This document shows positions 1 through 5,013 of a DNA stretch of 5,013 bases, piece after piece (within the stretch, counting starts at the first letter, position 1; each line of letters starts with the position of its first letter). The notes beneath the pieces were generated by a model. It saw only the letters and a program-made list of their open reading frames with translations. It did not search any database and was not told where the DNA came from. Source of the stretch: Pseudomonadota bacterium (GTDB lineage: Bacteria; Pseudomonadota; Alphaproteobacteria; Rhodospirillales; UBA2165); contig JAQCKY010000238.1 in the NCBI GenBank assembly GCA_027592155.1, positions 1 to 5,013 on the forward strand. Direction: 5' to 3'. The position numbers and the translations under genes were made by a program.

Positions 1-948
1 CTTCGCCCGGTCGAGATTCCGCGCTGGATTAAGAATGACGGTAAAACAGAATGACGAAGAGCTCCCGTTTTCACGCTGCAAAACAAACCGGTCATCCCCG
101 GCAAACTTACTTTGAAAATGAGCCATATTTTTGCGCCGGGTCGCGGTCATAGCCGGCAGCTTCTTGAGCTGCTCAATCCCGACCGCCGCATTGATCTCTT
201 GGGGGCGAACATTATATCCGGGCAAGATGAACCGGTAGGCTTCGAAAAAATCATCGCCGCGTGCCTCATAGAGCGTCTGGTCGCCATCTAAATCACGGGT
301 CCAGCCATGGGCGCGAATGGACCGGGCCAGATCCCGGAGTTCGGGATCGTCCGTGACCACGACGCCGCCCTCGATGGTCGAGACGTGATGGGAGAAGAAA
401 GTGCTGAAGGTGCCGGCATGTCCGAAGGTTCCGGTCTTACGGCCGCCCAGTTCCGCATCCATCGATTCACAATTGTCTTCAATCATGACCAGGTCGTTGT
501 CGTCGGCAAATTTCCGGATGACGTCCAGTGCGGCGGGATTGCCCAAGATACTGACGGCGACGATGGCCCTGGTGCGCGGTGTCAGGGCATCCGCGAGGCG
601 TGAGACGTCCATGTTCAGGGTCTCCAGCTCGACATCGACGAAGCGTAATTTCAGCCCATATTGCTGCAGCGGATGATAGGTCGTACTCCAGGAAATAGCG
701 GGGACAATGACCTCGTCTCCCCTCTCCAGGGGCCGCGTCTTACGATAGAACAGGCTCGCAACGGCGACGAGGTTCGCCGATGAGCCGGAGTTAGTCATCA
801 CCGCATATTTGGCGCCGAAATAATCAGCGAACGCCGCCTCGAATGCGGCGACCTTCGGGCCCATGGTAAATCTGCCGGACTCCAGCACCTCACCAATGGC
901 CCGCTTCTCTTCGGGACCCCAACTATCCGCGGCAATTTCATACTGCAT
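1..948 (-). CDS. ColD/RfbH-like PLP-dependent sugar 3-dehydratase (partial, C-terminus missing)
   Basis: 316 codons are visible; the end lies beyond the left edge (family members run to roughly 390-440 residues). The fold is that of the DegT/DnrJ/EryC1/StrS sugar aminotransferases: NSGSSAN at about 53-59 (cofactor phosphate loop), VPAISWSTT at 82-90, EDNCES at 157-162 with Asp158 placed to hold the PLP ring nitrogen, and EGG at 193-195. Where an aminotransferase has its PLP-binding lysine, this protein reads FFSHH with His187-His188 (bases 385-390). That substitution is the hallmark of ColD (GDP-4-keto-6-deoxymannose 3-dehydratase) and RfbH/E1, which remove the C3 hydroxyl of a 4-keto sugar nucleotide. 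The only cysteines visible are Cys160 and Cys301, so the clustered Fe-S ligands of E1 are absent and ColD is the better model. Other ColD-like segments are RAHGWTRD and LPGYNVRP. The start is fixed: the in-frame stop of the upstream gene lies four codons before this ATG. The exact sugar substrate is unknown. Confidence 0.88.
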   Translation of the reverse strand, partial: MQYEIAADSWGPEEKRAIGEVLESGRFTMGPKVAAFEAAFADYFGAKYAVMTNSGSSANLVAVASLFYRKTRPLERGDEVIVPAISWSTTYHPLQQYGLKLRFVDVELETLNMDVSRLADALTPRTRAIVAVSILGNPAALDVIRKFADDNDLVMIEDNCESMDAELGGRKTGTFGHAGTFSTFFSHHVSTIEGGVVVTDDPELRDLARSIRAHGWTRDLDGDQTLYEARGDDFFEAYRFILPGYNVRPQEINAAVGIEQLKKLPAMTATRRKNMAHFQSKFAGDDRFVLQRENGSSSSFCFTVILNPARNLDRAK

Positions 949-957
949 GGACGTCGT

Positions 958-1872
958 TCAGCCGCTTGCCCGGGTTACCGTCTCGGGCTCCAAAGCGCCT
1001 TCGCTCTGTAGCGCGTTATAGACATGCTCTATACACTCCAGCAGGCCTTGACCGAATTCGATACTGGGATTGTTCACCAGCTTCACCCCGACCGTCGGCG
1101 CGAAAGAATAAGGTGTGAGGACATAGTGGCCCTGATATTCCTCGCTGCGCATCCGGATATCAATCTCGCCATTCATCATTTCGTTGAGAATGCCGAGCAG
1201 TTCCCGGTAGCTCAGCCGCTCGAGCCCCGACAGGGTGACGTTCTGGTCGCGGAATTTTTCATCCAAGACATCGACGCTGAGCACCGCCGCATCGCGGCCA
1301 TGGATATACTCCCGCTCTTCCGTACCGTCGCCCTGGAACGTGATCGATTTTTGCGTCAAGGCCTCGCGGATAATCCGGTAAATCCGGTTGGTTGAATCAC
1401 CCCGCTCGCCATAGACCGAGCCATATCGAATGATCGTATAGGGCAATTGATAATTCTCGGCATATTGCTCGATGATCAACTCAGATGATTTTTTCGAGGC
1501 ACCGTAAAAGGCGCCTTTGCGGGAGAACACATAAACCGTGCTGGCATAAACAAACCGGCTGATCCCATGGATACGGCACCCCTCCAGCATGTTGAGGTTG
1601 CCCATCACGTTCAGCGTCACGGTCTCCACCGGCTTATCGATGGACTCGTTGAGGTCCGCCAGTCCGGCAAAATTATAAACAACGTCATGACCGGAAATGG
1701 CGTTTTGCACCGCCCGTTTGTCCATCACATCGCCGAGGATCAAACTTGCCGCCGGGTTCTTAAAGGGGGATTCCCGCAGGTCAAAGATCGTTACGCTATG
1801 GCCACGCCCGACCAGTTCGTCGACCACGTAACTTCCCAAAAACCCCGAACCGCCAGCCACCAATATTTTCAT
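958..1872 (-). CDS. NAD(P)-dependent epimerase/reductase, extended SDR family, acting on a sugar nucleotide
   Basis: A 304-residue extended short-chain dehydrogenase/reductase. It begins MKILVAGGSGFLG, the Rossmann GxxGxxG at residues 7-13, followed by an acidic Asp31 after strand 2 that favours NAD(H). GDV at 47-49 is the usual adenine-side loop. The catalytic set is Ser111 (YASTVY) and Y123-G-A-S-K127. RYGSVYG at 149-155 and GDGTEEREYIHGRDAA further on match the substrate-side motifs of UDP-glucose 4-epimerase and dTDP/GDP-sugar epimerases or reductases. An open frame continues upstream to 2085, but that extension lies antisense-free inside the preceding gene and has no SDR character. The ATG at 1872 gives the canonical N-terminus and has GGAA 7 bases upstream. 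Its stop lies 9 bases before the 3-dehydratase start, in the same frame. By position it may reduce or epimerise a keto sugar made by its neighbours. Epimerase versus reductase cannot be decided from motifs. Confidence 0.9.
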   Translation of the reverse strand: MKILVAGGSGFLGSYVVDELVGRGHSVTIFDLRESPFKNPAASLILGDVMDKRAVQNAISGHDVVYNFAGLADLNESIDKPVETVTLNVMGNLNMLEGCRIHGISRFVYASTVYVFSRKGAFYGASKKSSELIIEQYAENYQLPYTIIRYGSVYGERGDSTNRIYRIIREALTQKSITFQGDGTEEREYIHGRDAAVLSVDVLDEKFRDQNVTLSGLERLSYRELLGILNEMMNGEIDIRMRSEEYQGHYVLTPYSFAPTVGVKLVNNPSIEFGQGLLECIEHVYNALQSEGALEPETVTRASG

Positions 1873-1879
1873 TTTTTTG

Positions 1880-1883
1880 TTCC
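1880..1883 (-). promoter_or_regulatory. Shine-Dalgarno-like GGAA for the SDR gene
   Basis: On the minus strand GGAA is followed by CAAAAAA and then ATG, a spacing of 7 bases. It supports the start at 1872 over the much longer open frame reaching 2085. Confidence 0.55.
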
Positions 1884-1884
1884 G

Positions 1885-1899
1885 AATCTGATTCAGATT
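1885..1899. repeat. 15-bp perfect inverted repeat in the gap before the SDR gene
   Basis: AATCTGA-T-TCAGATT is a perfect 7-bp inverted repeat around a single central base. It lies in the 37-base gap between the hydroxyacid dehydrogenase stop and the SDR start, just upstream of the GGAA ribosome-binding site. In mRNA it could form a 6-bp, A/U-rich stem with a 3-base loop. As DNA it could be an operator half-site pair. The repeat itself is certain; its function is not, and it could be chance in an A/T-rich gap. Confidence 0.4.
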
Positions 1900-1909
1900 A
1901 CGCAAATAA

Positions 1910-2836
1910 CTAGCTGAAAAAATTAGATAAATGATTAATAGAACTTCGCCCCATGGCGAGGACCGATTCATCCGCATTGCCCGCCGTATGGGGCGTCGAC
2001 ATGAGGTTCGGCAAGCGGATGAACTCAAGATCGTCGCAGGGTTCGCTGTCGAACACATCGATTGCGGCGCCTGCGATTTCACCATTGATCAACGCCAATT
2101 TGAGGTCGTCCTGCACGACAAGTCCGCCGCGCGCGGTATTGATGAAATAGGCATCCGATTTCATCGCCGAAAAGACGTCCGCATTGATAAATCCCCGGGT
2201 GTTATCGTCTAAGGGAACATGGACCGAAATGATGTCCGCCTTGGCGTAGATTTCTGCTTTCGACGCCTCGGTCAATCCGTGCTCCCGGTAAAACGCGCTT
2301 TGATCGACGATGTCGTTGACTAGGATTTTGCAGCCGAACGGCGCCAGGAGTTGGACCAGTTCCTTGCCGATATGGCCGACACCGATGATCCCGACGGTAC
2401 AGCCCTGCAACAACCGGCCACCGTTTTTCGCCCAATTGCCGTCTATGAGCTGTTGATGTGCCCGAAAAATATTCCGGGCCAGCCCGATCATGAAACAGAC
2501 CGCCATTTCGGCAACGCCCCGTTTGTTCAATCCCGGCGTCCACCCGATTTTGACACCGCGCCGGGCGCAGGCTTCTTGATCGATACTGTCCAACCCAACC
2601 CCGAATTTCGAGATGATTTTAAGGTCTGGCAGCGCCGCCAGGACGTCATCGGTCATGGATTCCAAGCCGATGATCGCGCCCTCTGCCCCGGACAAATAGT
2701 CGACGAGCGCGTCACCGGCGAAGCCTATCCCTTCTTCATTGAAGGCGGCTCGCGGAAATCCGGCGATGAGCTCGTCGCGCAGAACCGGGTGCGCTGAAAA
2801 GCTTCGCGTCGCAACTTTGATGAGGGTTTCGGACAT
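1910..2836 (-). CDS. D-isomer-specific 2-hydroxyacid dehydrogenase (phosphoglycerate dehydrogenase-like)
   Basis: 308 residues, the usual size for a single-domain-pair member without the ACT regulatory domain of long SerA forms. The protein interconverts a 2-hydroxyacid and a 2-ketoacid with NAD(H). KFGVGLDSID near 77-86 is the family's N-domain signature. GVGHIG at 152-157 is the dinucleotide loop, with Asp175 at the end of the next strand favouring NAD. The catalytic triad is visible: Arg236 in INTARGG, Glu265 in DVFDSEP and His283 in STPHTAG. Start choice is uncertain: ATG at 2836 opens with MSETLIKV, while an in-frame GTG at 2848 would add four residues, and neither has a strong ribosome-binding site. 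It sits 34 bases after the transketolase C-half. It could be called SerA-like, but its place among sugar genes makes a serine-pathway role doubtful. The true substrate is unknown. Confidence 0.88.
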   Translation of the reverse strand: MSETLIKVATRSFSAHPVLRDELIAGFPRAAFNEEGIGFAGDALVDYLSGAEGAIIGLESMTDDVLAALPDLKIISKFGVGLDSIDQEACARRGVKIGWTPGLNKRGVAEMAVCFMIGLARNIFRAHQQLIDGNWAKNGGRLLQGCTVGIIGVGHIGKELVQLLAPFGCKILVNDIVDQSAFYREHGLTEASKAEIYAKADIISVHVPLDDNTRGFINADVFSAMKSDAYFINTARGGLVVQDDLKLALINGEIAGAAIDVFDSEPCDDLEFIRLPNLMSTPHTAGNADESVLAMGRSSINHLSNFFS

Positions 2837-2870
2837 TCGTCGGTACACCGCCCAAGCTCACGCCAGGCCG

Positions 2871-3842
2871 TTAGCCTCCCACCAAATCAACTGCCGTCAT
2901 GACAATATCGGGCGTATCGATCCCGTAGATCTGATGCAGTTGATCGCGGTTGCCGTTGACGACCTCGAAGCCATCCCGAAGCCCCATGCGCTTTTGCTTC
3001 ATCGGATGGCCGCCATCGATCAGCGCCTCGGCGACGGCGCTGCCCATGCCGCCTTCGAGCAGCTGCTCCTCGACCGTCAACACCGAATCATAGCCGGATA
3101 AAATCTCGGCCAATCGTTGGCCGTTGACCGGCTTAACCCGGAACAGGTCGACCACTCCGGCGGCAATCCCATAATCACGTTGCAAGAGTTCACGGGCCGC
3201 CAGCGCTTTGTGGAGCATATAGCCGCAAGCAACGATGGCGACATCCTTGCCCGGCGCGACATGGGAAACGCCGGCGCTCAATTGTCCCTCGAAATCGCCC
3301 TGATAGACGGCGTGCTGCGCCTGGCGTTCCAACCGCAAATACCGGAAGGCCGGTTGTTCGATCGCCAGCTTTGCAATCGCAGCGGCCGATTCTCCGTCCG
3401 ACGGGCTCAAAACCTCGATCCCGTTGAGGGCCCGCATAATGGCAATATCTTCCGGGGTGAAATGGGTGAGGGTTGCGTGGTCATACCCCAGCCCGACGCC
3501 GACGGCGATCAAGGTCACGGGCAAATTCATCGAGGAGATGACGCACTTAACCTGCTCATAGCAACGTGCCGTGATGAAGGGCGCCATGGCATAGAGAAAA
3601 ACCTTTTTGCCGGACAGTGCCAGCCCGGAGGCGAGATCCACCATGTTCTGCTCGCAGATACCGACATGGATGAACTGCTGCGGAAGCTTTTCCCGGAACT
3701 CGTCCAGCGCCTTGGCACCGAGATCGGCGCTGACGAAAAAGATATCGCGGTCCTTCTGGGCGGCGGCGTAGATCGCATCGATCACCACATCCCGCATCAA
3801 TTCAGGCGGTGGGGCGACGGCCATTTCAACCTGCTTATCCAT
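2871..3842 (-). CDS. Split transketolase, C-terminal subunit (pyrimidine-binding and C-terminal domains)
   Basis: 323 residues corresponding to the second half of transketolase or 1-deoxyxylulose-5-phosphate synthase. The hallmark is IHVGICEQNMVDLASGLAL at about 58-76, in which Glu64 is the glutamate that activates the ThDP aminopyrimidine ring. LGYDHATLTHFTPED at about 118-132, including His127, aligns with the GPTHQ active-site loop. LSPSDGES, RYLRLER and LTVEEQLLEGGMGSAVAE follow, the last being the typical C-domain segment. The ATG lies inside the end of the N-half gene: ATGGATAA at 3835-3842 holds this start and that gene's stop. AGGAG at 3850-3854 is spaced 7 bases from the ATG. The overlap predicts translational coupling and a heteromeric enzyme with the active site at the subunit interface. 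It transfers a two-carbon ketol unit between sugars; the acceptor here is not known. Confidence 0.92.
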   Translation of the reverse strand: MDKQVEMAVAPPPELMRDVVIDAIYAAAQKDRDIFFVSADLGAKALDEFREKLPQQFIHVGICEQNMVDLASGLALSGKKVFLYAMAPFITARCYEQVKCVISSMNLPVTLIAVGVGLGYDHATLTHFTPEDIAIMRALNGIEVLSPSDGESAAAIAKLAIEQPAFRYLRLERQAQHAVYQGDFEGQLSAGVSHVAPGKDVAIVACGYMLHKALAARELLQRDYGIAAGVVDLFRVKPVNGQRLAEILSGYDSVLTVEEQLLEGGMGSAVAEALIDGGHPMKQKRMGLRDGFEVVNGNRDQLHQIYGIDTPDIVMTAVDLVGG

Positions 3843-4650
3843 GTGCCAACTCCTGTCGCGCGGTCACGATCTGCTCGTCACTGGGCATCCTGTTATGCCA
3901 TTCGGCGCGCCCCTCCATGAAGGAAACCCCCTTCCCTTTCACCGTATCGGCAATAATGGCGAGCGGTTTACCATCGGTTTTCCCGATGAGCTCAAACGCT
4001 TCGCGCAAGGAATCGAAATCGTGCCCCTCGGCGGCAACCGTGTGCCAGCCAAAGCTTCGCCATTTTGCCTCCAGGTCACCGAGCGCCATAAGGTCTTCGG
4101 TCTCTCCCAAAATGCAAAGGGAGTTGCGATCAACAATGGCGATTAGATTTTCGAGTTTGTGATGGGCCGCGAACATGGCGGATTCCCAAATTGAGCCCTC
4201 GTAACATTCGCCATCGCCGACAATCACAAATGTCCGGTATTCCATCCCGTCATATCGCCCGGCAAAGGCGAACCCCGCTCCCATGCCGATACCATGTCCC
4301 AGCGATCCCGAAATTCCTTCGATTCCGGGAATACGGACATCGGCATACATGCCGAGCAAATGTCCCCGTTCGGTAAAATGCTCGAGTTCATCCGCCGGGA
4401 AATAACCAAGGTCGGCCAGGATCGGATACAAAGCCATCGCCGCATGACCTTTGCTGACGATCACGCGGTCGCGGTTGGGATCATCCGGGTGACCTTCGCT
4501 GTAACGGACAGTGCCGCCGTAATAAAGTTGGACGAGTATTTCCGTCATCGAATAGCTCGACGGCAAATGGCCCGCCCTTTGACGGATCACCATTTCGAAG
4601 AGTTCTTGACGGAGCCACCTGGCTTTTTCTTTTAGATTATTCACGCTCAC
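3835..4650 (-). CDS. Split transketolase, N-terminal subunit (ThDP pyrophosphate-binding domain)
   Basis: 271 residues covering the first transketolase domain. The ThDP/metal motif runs from GDG at 145-147 to DRN at 174-176, the same spacing as in full-length transketolases. Active-site histidines of the family are present: His28 (RAGHLPSS), His69 (SKGHAA), His119 (SGSLGHG) and His252 (EWHNR). The start is taken as GTG at 4650, reading VSVNNLKEKARWLRQEL, because AAAGGA at 4659-4664 lies 8 bases upstream and the start falls 16 bases after the preceding stop. A TTG at 4653 is possible. An open frame to 4764 would run into the upstream gene and adds non-family sequence. Paired with the overlapping C-half it totals 594 residues, somewhat shorter than one-chain transketolases of about 660. 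Two-gene transketolases occur in specialised pathways as well as in central metabolism. Confidence 0.92.
   Translation of the reverse strand: MSVNNLKEKARWLRQELFEMVIRQRAGHLPSSYSMTEILVQLYYGGTVRYSEGHPDDPNRDRVIVSKGHAAMALYPILADLGYFPADELEHFTERGHLLGMYADVRIPGIEGISGSLGHGIGMGAGFAFAGRYDGMEYRTFVIVGDGECYEGSIWESAMFAAHHKLENLIAIVDRNSLCILGETEDLMALGDLEAKWRSFGWHTVAAEGHDFDSLREAFELIGKTDGKPLAIIADTVKGKGVSFMEGRAEWHNRMPSDEQIVTARQELAHG
3850..3854 (-). promoter_or_regulatory. Ribosome-binding site of the transketolase C-half, inside the N-half gene
   Basis: AGGAG on the minus strand, 7 bases before ATG at 3842. It is embedded in the last codons of the N-half gene, which fits coupled translation of the two subunits. 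Confidence 0.75.
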
Positions 4651-4658
4651 CAAGGATT

Positions 4659-4664
4659 TCCTTT
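4659..4664 (-). promoter_or_regulatory. Ribosome-binding site that decides the GTG start of the transketolase N-half
   Basis: AAAGGA on the minus strand lies in the 16-base gap after the radical SAM stop and 8 bases before GTG at 4650. This is the best-spaced of the in-frame candidates (TTG 4653, GTG 4650, GTG 4644). Confidence 0.7.
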
Positions 4665-4666
4665 GT

Positions 4667-5013
4667 TTATGCCGCTCTGCGTTCCTCCAACAGCTTTCTG
4701 CGAAGCGGTATTTCCACCATCCGGTTGATATGATCGACCACATCGGCGCCGAATTTCTGCTCAACCATCTTCAAATAAGGGTCGTGAGTGAAGTAGGTCG
4801 TGAAGGCGTTATCACGGAACTCAAGGATATCGGCGGCGCTGCAATGCTGGTTCGACATCGGCTGGGCCGCGTAGCCGTGCTGGGAATAATCTTTCCAGGT
4901 CGGCGGCAATATGATGTTTTCGGCGAGGGCCTGGGTGTAAAGCTGCGAACCCGGATAGGCCATGGCCAGACGCGCGGTCGCCACGGTCCAGCCGCCGTTG
5001 GCGTCGAGCTTGA
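4667..5013 (-). CDS. C-terminal tail of a probable B12-binding radical SAM protein (partial, start missing)
   Basis: The last 115 residues of a protein that enters from the right edge with no start in view. The in-frame GTG at 4984 is an internal valine codon, since the frame stays open to the window end. The visible part reads AMAYPGSQLY, then WKDYSQHGY, then FRDNAFTTYFTHDPYLKMVE with KFG following, ending RRKLLEERRAA. This succession matches the C-terminal end of cobalamin-binding-domain radical SAM proteins related to BchE-type enzymes, which often occur in polysaccharide or natural-product loci. The diagnostic CxxxCxxC iron-sulfur motif and the B12 domain would lie upstream and cannot be seen, so the call rests on tail similarity only. 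If correct, the protein may do C-methylation or another radical rearrangement on an intermediate of this operon. Its stop is 16 bases before the transketolase N-half start. Confidence 0.62.
   Translation of the reverse strand, partial: KLDANGGWTVATARLAMAYPGSQLYTQALAENIILPPTWKDYSQHGYAAQPMSNQHCSAADILEFRDNAFTTYFTHDPYLKMVEQKFGADVVDHINRMVEIPLRRKLLEERRAA

Noticed and set aside
288..676. Short open frames on both strands inside the 3-dehydratase gene
   Set aside because: They are frame shadows of a gene with continuous family motifs across this region.
1885..1899. Rho-independent terminator at the palindrome
   Set aside because: The stem is A/U-rich and weak, and on the minus strand it is followed by CGGAAC and an A-run, not a U-run.
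1873..2085. N-terminal extension of the SDR protein by 71 residues
   Set aside because: The extension overlaps the end of the dehydrogenase gene, has no SDR character, and MKILVAGG at 1872 is a canonical N-terminus with a ribosome-binding site.
3117..3920. A 267-codon plus-strand open frame opposite the transketolase C-half
   Set aside because: It lies antisense to a gene with full transketolase motifs, shows no recognisable domain, and is typical of mirror frames in GC-rich coding DNA.
4652..4663. Small inverted repeat AAGGA-AA-TCCTT covering the ribosome-binding site of the transketolase N-half
   Set aside because: A hairpin would have only about four base pairs, and the A/G part is explained by the Shine-Dalgarno sequence. 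Chance is the simplest reading.
4651..4764. Longer N-terminus for the transketolase N-half, starting at 4764
   Set aside because: It would overlap the radical SAM tail by about 100 bases and adds sequence unlike transketolases. GTG at 4650 is well placed behind AAAGGA.
4667..4984. A complete 105-residue gene starting at GTG 4984
   Set aside because: The frame stays open to the window edge and the sequence before the GTG continues the same domain, so this is the end of a larger protein.

Overview
This window is a block of six tightly packed genes, all read on the minus strand. Going from the right end of the window to the left, transcription passes through: the tail of a probable cobalamin-binding radical SAM enzyme (4667-5013, start outside the window); the two halves of a split transketolase (3835-4650 and 2871-3842); a D-2-hydroxyacid dehydrogenase (1910-2836); an NAD(P)-dependent sugar epimerase/reductase of the extended SDR family (958-1872); and a PLP enzyme of the ColD/RfbH sugar 3-dehydratase type (1-948, C-terminus outside the window). 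Gaps between genes range from an 8-base overlap to 37 bases, so a single operon is likely. No promoter, terminator, RNA gene, mobile element or CRISPR array can be supported, and no stretch over 300 bases lacks a gene.

The organism looks like a Gram-negative bacterium of moderately high GC, plausibly a proteobacterium and perhaps an alphaproteobacterium. This rests only on base composition, protein style and the kind of locus. The gene set resembles accessory surface-polysaccharide (O-antigen or capsule) sugar biosynthesis, although no glycosyltransferase, nucleotidyltransferase or 4,6-dehydratase is visible here.

The most interesting reading is functional. The PLP protein carries His-His where aminotransferases of its fold carry the PLP-binding lysine, which marks it as a 3-deoxygenating dehydratase rather than an aminotransferase. 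Next to it are a ThDP enzyme (split transketolase) and an SDR reductase/epimerase. That trio parallels the logic of yersiniose A biosynthesis, where 3-deoxygenation is followed by ThDP-dependent addition of a two-carbon unit at a ketone and then reduction. A transketolase would add a hydroxyacetyl (ketol) unit rather than an acetyl unit. The inferred product is a branched-chain 3-deoxy sugar, possibly modified further by the radical SAM enzyme and the hydroxyacid dehydrogenase. This pathway is inference. The individual family calls are well supported by motifs.
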